From assembly GCA_022410635.1 (NCBI GenBank), contig JAJVDF010000219.1, forward strand, positions 651,455-715,454: 64,000 nucleotides of DNA. Direction: 5' to 3'. The first letter of the stretch is position 1, and each line of letters opens with the position of its first letter. The position numbers and the translations under genes were made by a program. This stretch comes from Tretioscincus oriximinensis (Eukaryota > Chordata > Lepidosauria > Squamata > Gymnophthalmidae). The notes beneath the pieces were generated by a model. It was not told where the DNA came from, searched no databases, and was given only the letters and a program-made list of their open reading frames with translations. Shown here piece after piece: positions 10,801 through 22,800 of the stretch.

Positions 10801-13800
10801 TGTTTCTTCTAGGCTGTTCTTCTGATCCACGTTGGCACCACATTTCAAGTACAGGCACAAGTGATCACAAAGTCCATATTTAGCTGCTATGTGAAGAGGC
10901 GTTTCTTGGCTTTCTTCACTTGACTGATTCACCAGGGCACGATATGTCAACAAAGCTTTGGCACACCTGGAAGGCAGGAGTATGGCAAATATTTGCAATG
11001 AGCCAATCATGGGGCAATTTAATTTAGTCACTTGCTACAGTCACCTGCTTCTCATTTTGTGGGTTGTATGAAAGCTTTCAGGTAATTTTGTCCAACTTTC
11101 GTCAAGAAATTATCATACAAATAAATAACATCATTAATATTGAAATACCTGACACAGAGGAATGCTGGATATTTGGTATATTGGACTCTTTGACGCCGAT
11201 GTATGGAGATAAATTATTCATAGAAAACGCAATTTTGGCTGGCCATCTGGTCTTAGTCAGAGGATGGAAGGATTATAAGAAATGGACGATTGAGCTTTGG
11301 TTGAGTTATTTAGTAGAATTCATGTCATTTGATATCTTACAAGCAAAAAGACTACAAGCTCTAGGATTATGTGTAAATCCACACTGGTCAAGCAAGTGGA
11401 TGAAGCTTATTGCCTACCGTCTTTCTATGAACTCGCATCCTTTGTTAAAGGAAGCAGTTTCGATGTTCCTAGAGCAGAGACTAATATTGTAATTGTATAT
11501 AGCTTGTTCCNGATGGGGGTGTGGGGAGGGAAATATAGTACTTGGATGATGTATGTTGCCTTCGTTTGTGTTCTTTGTGTTATTGTGTCATTGAAAATAA
11601 TAAAAATAATTAATAATAATAAAAAAAGAAGAACACATTGGGAGAACATAACTGAAATCAGGTAGGGTGTTTATTTTCATACAAGATAATAAAGCCCTTT
11701 GGAAAAAATGCAACAGGCTCTACGAAATTATTGCTTGGGAAAGCGGAAGCAGAAACAGGCAGCCATTCTACCAGCCAACTCACCATCTTGACCCACTCAT
11801 TTGTCNCTTCCCCCAATGCATCAGCAGCCCCAGTCCTCTAGCCCCTTCCCTGGTCAACACCCCTGACATCACGTCTGCCTCCTCTTCCTGGCATTACCAT
11901 CCCATCATAATAGTCTGACCTTCAATCAGCTACTGGAGGAGTGGGGAGTGGCCTTAGAAAAAAGAGAGGGAAAGAAAAAGAAGAAGAACTTGGTTCTTAT
12001 ACCCCACTTTTCTCACCTTTCAAAGGGACTCAAAGTGGCTTACAAGGATATATTTTGCCCAAAGGCTTCCATTCATTATGATTTTAATCGTGTGAAGGTC
12101 ATGGCGACCTGAATTTTTTTAATTTTTGTAAGCCGCCCTGGACACCTTCGGGGGGAAGGGTGGGGTAAAAATCTTTTAAATAAATAAAAATAAATAAAAT
12201 AAATTCTATCTTTCCCACCAGGCTATGGTAGTTCCTATGTATCTACTTGCAGTCAGTTGCAATTTCTTGCAGTTCCTGCTTTCGAATAGCTGGGTTGGCT
12301 AGAGCTACAGGCTAGTGGAAGGTGCTCACCCCTCCCCACGTCCCGCACAGGGCTTCGAAACCCCATCTCCCAGCTGAGAGACGGATTCCTAAGGGACTGA
12401 GCTATCTGTGCCATCACTCAAAATAGTTACCAATCCCACCTCCAATTGTACATTGTCAGGAACAGGCAAGCCTTTTATTACATTAGATATACTTTCTTAT
12501 GTATTTTACAGCCTTATGTATTGCACAGTTCAACATTATTGGGATTTCTTTTATTTGCATATTTTTTAAACAGAGCAAATGCTAACAGAAGATATAAAAA
12601 TAGGTGGAAGAAAAAGAGGACTAAACCAATAATTTATGACATATTTTTTCGGTGGGGAGGACTGAACAATAAAGTGTACTTAAGATGGTCCTCAGACCAT
12701 GATAGATATTGTTGGCAAGACATATTTGATTATTGTGTAAATCTCTTATGTGGGGTGGGATCAGGGTGAAGTGAGGGAGCATACTGTATCTGTCAAAGAT
12801 AAAAATGATTTTGATTTTACTTTAGGATTAAATTAAATCCTAGATTGTATATGTCACATACAAAATAATAATGAAAAATACGATTTTAAAAATTCTCGAA
12901 ACAACCCACAATGTTCTTGCTTATACAATATGCAGTATTGCTACATAAAATGGTTAACAACATAGACATTGTAGTTTAAAAATACCTCTATTAAAATTGG
13001 TTGACAGATTTTTAGCCTTTTTCTGTTGTGTGTGGTTCATGACTTGTTATTGCTCTATTTAAGAAAGAAAAAATGAATGAAAACTAAATTACCAAGCTGT
13101 TTTTTTTTAAATGGGTTTGTTATTTGGTACAACTAGAACTGTACAGAGTTACACTTAATTTGTGCAATTAAAATTAGCACTCTATAAATGAATAGTTCCA
13201 ATGTGTAGCTGATGGATTGCATACCAAGGGACTTTTCTGTGTAAAAAAATAGACTTATGTATGGAATTGGTGAGTCTCTCGAAGCCACTGTTTGTACCAA
13301 GGCACTGGCTCAGACCAACCTATGACAATCCATTGGCAAGGACCTGAACACAGACAATGTTTTCCTCGCATACAGTATATAATACTAGTTCACATCCCAG
13401 TTTCATTGGGAACTCTATTGGACTACTCATCTATACTCCTTTCTGGTTCCCAGACAGCATCTGTTTACATTGCTACACCATTGATAGCTCTGCACGTCCC
13501 ATCACATATAATGACTTCCCTGATTTATAGCCAGCATCTGTTTACACTGAGCACTTTGGCAAATGTACACATCCTATCAGGCATAAAGCCTTAACAACTC
13601 TCATTATAGTAAACGTGACACCTCACCTTCTTACAACCGCTTGCACTCCGATTGCTATTGAGGTAAGGTTGCAATACGTTCCAGGAAGGCAGGACAATCC
13701 AGGCTTTGGGGGCTAAAATTTAAGAGAAAATCCCGGATTTTTCCTTTCCCCATGCTGCATCAGGGAATATAAAAATCCAGGATTTTAAAGGCAAAGGAGC

Positions 13801-16800
13801 TGTCAGACCTGACGGCTGCAGCCCGAGCAACGCTTTCTGGGGTCTTGGAAGGAACCTCAGAGCGTGCCATAGTTGCTCCAATGCTGGAAGTGGGGTTTTG
13901 TGCCTGCTCTCAGTCAAAGCGCGCCAGCTCGCCTCCAGCAGAGGAAAAATGCCTGGGTTTGTGACAGGAGGACAGCTCTGTTCTCCTGTCACAAACCCAA
14001 GCGTTTTTCCTCTGCTGGAGGCGAGTTGGCGCACTTTGCCTCAGAGGAGGCACGAAACCCTGCCTCCAGCACTGGAGCAGCTACGCACATGCACGCGCGC
14101 ACACACGTGTGTGCCTGTGTGTGCGCCCGTGTATGTGCGCCCGTGTATGTGCGCCCGTGTATGTGCGCCCGTGTATGTGCGCCCGTGTATGTGNNNNNNN
14201 NNNNNNNNNNNNNNNNNNNNNNNNNNNNNNNNNNNNNNNNNNNNNNNNNNNNNNNNNNNNNNNNNNNNNNNNNNNNNNNNNNNNNNNNNNNNNNNNNNNN
14301 NNNNNNNNNNNNNNNNNNNNNNNNNNNNNNNNNNNNNNNNNNNNNNNNNNNNNNNNNNNNNNNNNNNNNNNNNNNNNNNNNNNNNNNNNNNNNNNNNNNN
14401 NNNNNNNNNNNNNNNNNNNNNNNNNNNNNNNNNNNNNNNNNNNNNNNNNNNNNNNNNNNNNNNNNNNNNNNNNNNNNNNNNNNNNNNNNNNNNNNNNNNN
14501 NNNNNNNNNNNNNNNNNNNNNNNNNNNNNNNNNNNNNNNNNNNNNNNNNNNNNNNNNNNNNNNNNNNNNNNNNNNNNNNNNNNNNNNNNNNNNNNNNNNN
14601 NNNNNNNNNNNNNNNNNNNNNNNNNNNNNNNNNNNNNNNNNNNNNNNNNNNNNNNNNNNNNNNNNNNNNNNNNNNNNNNNNNNNNNNNNNNNNNNNNNNN
14701 NNNNNNNNNNNNNNNNNNNNNNNNNNNNNNNNNNNNNNNNNNNNNNNNNNNNNNNNNNNNNNNNNNNNNNNNACAGAGGGGTCCGCTTCTGATCTGCCTC
14801 AGAGGGAGGGGGTGGAAGTGTATGGTGGCCTGGAGGAGTCAAAGCTGAGGCTTGACTTGGGGCTGGAACAAGTAAAGTGACACAGGGCCTGTCTCTTTAA
14901 GTATCTGGAAACTAATGTTGCTCTTGCTGTGTGTGTGTGCTTGAGTCAGGCTTACTTGATAAAAGCCGAAGCTTTATTATTCTAATCTTTCTTCTATTCC
15001 TTGTTTGTAAATAATAAACTTGTTATTTGTTTCATTTCAAATATTTCTCTCTTTCTTTATTTCTGTAACAACAAAATATAAGCACGCTACTGGTGGGGGC
15101 TGTGAATAAAGCCCTCATCCTGAGGTAAACTTTGAGGCCTTGTGTAGGCCNGAGGATNGTACTGTTGCTGCAAGCAGTCGTGGGTGCTGGCTTGGGCAAC
15201 AGGGTGGATATTGTGGCACCCCTGACTGTGAGGGTCATCGAATAGTAGGGCCCTCAGGTAGGGGTTGCCACAATACCTTAGTGGGGACATTCAGTAAAGT
15301 AAACATGGCAATTCTCATGAGACTTCAAGACTACATTAAAAGTTAATTGGCTCTCGGCTCATAGAGAATGCTTGGAATTACAGTAAGCAAAGAGAGCGAA
15401 TGGGGATTTTGGTATTATATACTGTACAAAATACTATACCATGTATAGCTCACTGTAAGCGAAGGTGCTTGTCAAATTATCAAACTATATTTCACTTTAA
15501 TACAAACATATTCTTCTATCCATTTCATATTCTTCTACACAAGTCATATTAACAGCATAAAAATCCCAGTTGGGCTTAAACATTACAAATCTGTGTCAGA
15601 GTCACCAAGGTGTACATAAAGTCATACATTTACATAGATATTTCTTAGAAAAGACAATTAGAGTTGGGCAATCCCATTCCTGGATAAATTCAGGCAAATT
15701 CCATGTTGGGGATAATTAGGAAAGGAATTGAAAACAAGTCAGCAAATGCTGTTTTGGCTCTTTATAAATCTGTGGTGAGGCCACGTTTGGAATACAGTGT
15801 TCAATTCTGGTCACAACATCTCAAGAGGGATACTGTGGAACTGGAGAAGGTGCAGAAAAGGGCAACAAAAATGATCAAGGGTCTAGAGCACCTCCCTTAT
15901 GAAGTCTGGCTGCAACCTTTGGGCCGCTTCAGCCTCGAAAGGCGACGTTTGAGAGGTGAACTGATTGAAGTGTGCAAAATCATGCATGGGATGGACAGGG
16001 TGAACAGAGAAAAAAATGTTTTCTCTATCACGTAACACAAGAACCAGAGGGCACGCCTTAAAACTGATGGGAAGAAAAGTGAGAACAGACAAAGGAAAGT
16101 ATATTTTCACCCAGAGGGTCATCGGCCTGTAGAATTTACTTCCTGAAGAGGTGGTGGTAGCTAACAGCTTGGATAGTTTCAAGATAAGACTAGACAGGTT
16201 TATGGATACCAAGGATATAAATGGATACTAGGATGGATGTCTGGATGTTGCCTCTGGGATGGAGCATCAGGCAGGACTCCTGGGATACCATTTGCAGGGA
16301 GTCATAAAGGGTGCATATTTTGCTTCCTCTGTTCGTACTGCCCATTTGCATCTGGTGGGCCTCTGTGTGACACAGAATGCTGGACTTGATGGCCTGTGGT
16401 CTTATCCAGTATGGCTCTTCTTAACTTCTTATGTTCTTATGTACTGGTATTTAACCGTATGGCTTCCTCTAGTCCTTAAGATAGATAGATGAAAAAGCCT
16501 TTGTAAACAAATGTAACCTTGTACTGAAGTTGATGTCTGGTTAGATACCCCCCTTTTTTTGGTTTGATTCTAAGGTGGTTACTTTACTGGACAGGGCGGC
16601 TACTGTTTCACATACAGTTTTTAAACTAGATTGCAAACAGCTTTGACACTGTGGAGGTTGCCTCCGAAGTACGAAATCTTTCTCAAACAGATTTTTTCTG
16701 TGCATAAACTGTACCCTTATTTGCCTATTATCCCCATGTAGAGAGATGTAGAATTGACATGCAACGGGAGACGTTAGTGTTGTGCCACAATGGTTGAACT

Positions 16801-19800
16801 GCAATGGCTGATTTCCAGGGCTTTTTCTCTTCCACCCTTAAAGTGTGCTTGTGAGAAACTTTGAAGCTGCACTGATTTTTGTCCTGCAGTTTCAAATCCT
16901 CAAAGGCCAGGAGGTTCTGGCTGCACAACTGTGATGTTCACTTGAGAGCAACAAAGGTAAAAACTTTAATTTTTCAAAGCGATAGTATTTTAAAACTCAA
17001 GAATGAAACTGTAATGTTGCCGCCTTGATAAATGTTGACATATAGATAATCTAATCACCATTTCATTGTTATGTGCTATCATGGAGCAACATTTTGGCTG
17101 ATAATTTATCATGCCAGCATTTTCTAGTGCCAACTGCTAATGGTGCAGTCGATTAAATACCTATCAAAACTACATTATTTGATCAATACAAAATGAGGTG
17201 AAGATTCTTAACTTACACATTTCTGTATTTAAGTAGAAGTGGAATTTGTAAGCATAGAGCCAAAACATTTTTGTCAAGTCATGATAGGACCTTCTTATAA
17301 AGGAGTTGACGATTCTTAACTTACTTTTGATTTTAAGAACAAGGGATTGAAATGAGAAAAGTTTACAAAATGAAACAAAATTTAGATTTTCGTTGCGATA
17401 TTATGAATATTAAGGGTCCAATAATGCAAGTAGTGAAGCAAAGTAATGACAGATACTTAGGCTGCATCCTGATGCCACTACTTACTCTACTCTACTTTGA
17501 TATTCTGGAATAACAAATTATCATGGTAGATTTATAAAATGCCTAAAAACAGTCGAAGAAGTACTGTGACCAGGCCTATTCCTATTTATATTGTTACTTT
17601 CCTTTATGGCATGAAAAAAACCTTAAATTATCATTTTCGTCAGCTTACACGCACATACAAGGTGCTTCAAAATTCAAAAAATGTATACACACTTTGAACT
17701 TCCATAGAAAATTTATTTACTGTTCTACAAAGTTAAATTTCAGGAAATTAGAAAGCTTAAAGTCCAATGTAAATAAAATGTAAATAACAAATGTTGATAC
17801 TGTTCAAATCGGGAACTCCTGAAATTTAACTTTGTAGAACAGTAAATAAATTTTCTATGGAAGTTCAAAGTGTGTATACATTTTTTTGAAGCACCCTGTA
17901 TATATATTTTAATGCTTAAATCTCATGAAATTTTTCCTCATAATGCAATCTGTGGACCTTCATTGGAAAAAACTCTGCCTTTGGTCTTTGTGTGATCCAG
18001 TGTAATCCATAGTCCCATTGACAGAACTCAATTTCCTTCAATGACCATTCTTAATTAAAGTATCAGCTGAATTGCCACAGAGAAAGTAACACGAATTCTT
18101 TGAAGAGTTGCTGTCTGTGAAAATGCATTACAATAGTCTATTAGAACACTGCTGTTACACTATGGGCACAACACATGTGGCAAATAATTATGATGCTACC
18201 ATGGCTCCCCAAAAATGTTTCCTGAATGCAGTCTTAGTCTATCAAAAATGCTATCTTTTTTTTCTTCCAAAGGGTCAGATAGCATCTAAGAGATTAACAA
18301 AAATAAGTAGGCAGCATGAACTTTCATAGACAAGTCTACTTCTTCAGATGCTAAGCTTCAGTTAATGTTGTCTAGTATTTGAAGAGGAGCCCTGCTGAAT
18401 CAGGCTGGGGNCCGTCTAGTCCAGCATTCTGTCTCACCCAGTGGCCCACCAACTGCACTTAGGAAGTCCGAAGCAGAAGAAGGCAAAATCTTCATCTGTA
18501 CTCAATACCCTGCAAATGATATTTCAGGAATGCTGTTTGCTGCTCCAGGCTGGAGGTAGAATCAAGAGATCCATCCTGGTAGCTATTTATACCCTTGGCT
18601 TCCATGAACTTGTCTAATCCTCTCTTAAAGCTATCCAGGCTGCTAGCTACCACCACCTCTTCTGGAAGTAAATTCCAGAGGCCACTGACCCTCTGGTTGA
18701 AAAATACTTTCCTTTGTCTATCTTCATGCTTTTGCCAATCAGTTTCAAGGAATGGTCCCTGGTCCTAGTGTTGTGCAATAGGGAAAATAATTTTTCACTA
18801 TTTGCCCTATCCATCCCATGCATGATTTTATACATTCAATCAGATCACCTCTTACATGCTCTCTTTTGGGAGTGAAGTGGTCCAGATATTGCAGCCCGTT
18901 TTCATAAGGGAGATGCTCCAGACTTTTTATCATTCTTGTTGTCTTCTTCTGCACCTTCTCTAGTTCCGCAATATTGTTTTTAAGATGTGGTGACAAAGAA
19001 TTGTACACTGTATTCCAAATCTGACCTCTCCACAGATTTATAAAGAGGCAAAACAACACGTGCTGACTTATTAGTCTCCAAAATGCAACAAGACCCCCTT
19101 TCTAGATTTTCTGGATCCAGACTAACAAGGCTATTTCTTTGAAATCTTATTCTTGTTTAAGAATAAGTTTGGTGTAGTGGTTAGAGTGTTGGGCTCGGAC
19201 CTGGTAACGTCCCGGTTTGATTCCCCACTTCTCCATGGAAGCCAGCTGGATGACCTTGGGCCAGTCACAGTTCTTTGAACTCTCTCAGTCCCACCTACTC
19301 CATAGGGTGTCTGTTGTGGAGAAAGCAACAACCCTATGGTTGGCCGCCCTGAGACCTTCAGGTATAGGGCGGGATACAAGAACAAATAAATAAATAAAGA
19401 CCTGCTTTGGAATGAAAGACTAAATTAGCAAAGTAAATAATAATTTTATGTCCACATTATTTATACCAAAGGTGGTTTTACTCCTTAAGAGAATGCCAAA
19501 ACAATTTGCCACTTTATTGATTTGTTCTCTCAGTCTGAAAATGGACGTCGAAGTGACCATAGATTGTCGTGCTATCAGATATCTTTACCAGTAATTCTAA
19601 ATCTGACTAACATGGTGACTTCTTTCCCGTGTCCTCTTTGGTGGAATTAATTTGTAAGCAAACACAAACAAGATTTGCAGGTTTTGTTCTAATTTTTCTT
19701 TTTCTTTTTTTTTGAGCCAATAGAAGCTGACAAATCTTTGAACAATGACGGGAGACACTTTCTGTCGTCATGATATTTCATTACATTCGCTACTTAAAAT

Positions 19801-22800
19801 ACCTTCTGACAAACAGAAGAGGCTTAGAGATAAAACAGTCCACAGCCATGTTTTTAGTGCGAGTAAATTAATGTGATAAGCTAGTCCAAATGAATCAAAA
19901 TTACTGCTGCTTTGCTATGAGATGTTGACATTGTAGCTGATGAAAAGACTTGTCATAGTCACATAACAAGGTCAAATGCTTCAGTAGGTGAAGAGGAAGC
20001 GGGAGCAAAGCCAATCCAAGGGTCTTTCCCTTCTCTGGATGTTTTAAACTGATGAGGAGGAATACTGGCCAAGGAGAAGCATTTGCACATGTTTTTACTT
20101 CTTCTATGACATAACAGAGATCACATGCTATTTTTTAAGGCAATTTGATGTCAGGAAACACACTAGGTTCCGAATTTCACAAAAGACGCCATCAGGCAGA
20201 AGACAATTGATAGATCTTTCATTTGAAACATTTAAAAGGACAACTTGTGCCTTTTTGAGTAAGACTTCCCGATACACATAATGATGATGGAAGGTTGCCA
20301 TTTTACAGATACTTTAAGCACTTGCTATTTTAAATTGGCATCACTCCATCCACTTTGGCTTGATCAGAATGAGTAACAGCAGCAGCACCATGCAGAATGG
20401 AGACAATTTTGCGTCAGTCATACCACTGTATTCATACAGAAAACATTGGAAGGAGCCGTGGACTATGGTTGAATTTTTTTTTTGCCTTTCCCTACTTTCC
20501 CGCACATTTTTTAAAATGTTAGTTTTGTATTCTTGCTTTTATTGTTAACCACCCTGAGGCCTTCAAGTATATAGAGAAATAAATAAAAAAGTAAAATGCA
20601 GATTTTGTGTCTGCCTCTTGCAAACATGCCCCTGTGATATGATCTCAGATATACCTATGAATGAATACAGATTGAAAAAACAGATAGTACTGGTAATGAT
20701 GTAATTTTGATTAACATGGGATTACCACTAATCCCATGCTGACAATGTGGACTATTAAATTAGTTAAACTAGATTACTAAGAATTTGCATAAAGGGTATA
20801 TGCTGAACAGGAAATTTATTTCCAAGACATCAACAAAGGACTCAACAAAGATAATGGTTTCCTGGCCAATTGTACATTTTTATGATACCTGTTAAGTATT
20901 TGATTCACTACCAGACATTGCCTCTTGTGGCCCCAGGGACTTTTTCACATGAGAGGATTAGTTTCTGCTATTTACCTGTTTTTCTAACCTGCAATTTGTC
21001 ACCTTATCACATTTGCATATGCTTTGTCATCTCCCATACACAGTTTTCTATAAATACCTGACCCTGACATTAGTCCTTCAGCATCTGAAGAAGTAGACGT
21101 GTCTACGAAAGCTTATGCCACCCACTTTTCTCAAGTTAGTCTCAAAGTGCTACTAGCCCCTTTGCAGGAAGTTTATTCTTCTGTTTAGACCTTCTTTTTG
21201 CTTAATAGCAAGTACAACAATTTGCCTGTAGTTGAAATGAAAACACACGAGTAATGGGCATCAGAGGTTGGTTTAGGCCAATTCTGGGCTTTTTCCAATT
21301 TCCATCAAATTACGCTCTCTGAGAACCATTCCCATCTGCTGGTTGGTAGGAGTATTTCCTGTTTTTAGCACTTCCCCAGGCAAACCTACTCCTGGACTAG
21401 GAGCAGGAGGTGCAAAGGCTGTATTCTCTACACTTTTTGAATTCTACATGCCTGGATTCTCCCCCACTTATTTTCTTGTGTAGCTTTGTGAATGACAATT
21501 TATGAAAGGGGAAAGGTTAGGTGTTCTCATGCATAGAACATTAAAGGCTGCAGTTTGGAACATTTAAAAGCAGTTCCAAAAGGTAAGTTTAAGAATGCTT
21601 TTGGAATGGAAACCAGTCTCTTTCCCAGCTAGTTGTTAAATATTGACCCATTGATTTCATTCTTCTTTCTCTAAGAACATCAAATAAGAATATCTCGGCT
21701 AAATACTCACACCAAGTATGGATACTCCATTTGCTGCTATCTTTCCACCCCCTCGCTATTGTGATTTGACCGGCCCATATTTCTTTACATATGAGTGTTG
21801 CTATATTTGAATTTATTTGAGCGGGTATCCTAAACATAATTGAAAATTGTTTACTGTTTCTCAGGTTTGTACTCAGTATTGTGTTCATTTCAGTAATTAT
21901 CTCTTCCCAGAACTGAGTTATTTTCAGGCAGTCATGCCACGTGTATAAAAGTGCCACGGTCGGCACAACCGTGCCAACATTGAGGGGAAAAATTTCCGGT
22001 GTGGCATAACTGAGTTGGAGTTTTGTACCAGCTTGTGATTATCTTAAGTTGTGTTTCTTTAAATGTATTACTCTTAATCCTACTTATTTCATTTATCCAG
22101 TTTTCCCATTCTGGATCTGAAAAAATTATGTCATTGATCCATTTAGCTGGTTTCCGTTAATTCTATATAGTGCCGTAAATCAAGTGAATGCTATTATGAT
22201 CAATGTTATTACCATGGTATATAACCAAATATAATTAACTAATTTGTGTTATTTGGATCCTGGGGGGGGAGGGGGGGAGATTTCATTGTATTTTTGTATT
22301 TTTATTTGTAATGTTTGTGTCTATATCTGTGTATTTCTTTTCTTTCTTTTCTTTGGAAAATCTTATAAAAATTTATTATAAAAAAAGAAAAGAAAAGAAT
22401 GCTTTTGGAATGTTTGAGGAATAGTGAAACAATCAGCAGTGCAAATGCTCTGTTCCTGCTAGTGATTTGGATAGTTCCCTCATTTGTGACCAAAGCATTG
22501 GTTAAGATGTTTTAGTCTTTGGTCTCTGCAACAGCAGCTCACCCTTCAGTTCACCTTGGATAACTTTGAAATACATTTTAATACCTCCATTGAGACTACA
22601 GGTTTTTTTATTTTTTAAAGGTGCATACTTTAAACATTGGCTATGGTGTCTAGCCTCTGCATGGTTTACTGAAAGGGAGTCAAGTCACACCCCTGCCTAT
22701 TACTGAAGTATATCATTCCAGGCGCCCATGGTTACATGGTGCCCTTTCCTCCTTCCCCGCAGCTTTCTGCTTGTCTTGGCCTCCTTCTCTTCACGTTAGC

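Noticed and set aside
11369..11665. Hydrophobic open frame suggesting a small membrane protein
   Set aside because: Overlaps the L1 3' UTR in another frame; no independent support.
13873..14880. Very long plus-strand open frames across the first gap
   Set aside because: Most of the frame is unknown bases; the flanks are a foldback and a minisatellite.
15703..16035. 110-codon frame with RT-like motif as a host gene
   Set aside because: It is the C-terminal part of a CR1-like LINE, repeated on the other strand at 18.7-19.1 kb with frameshifts.
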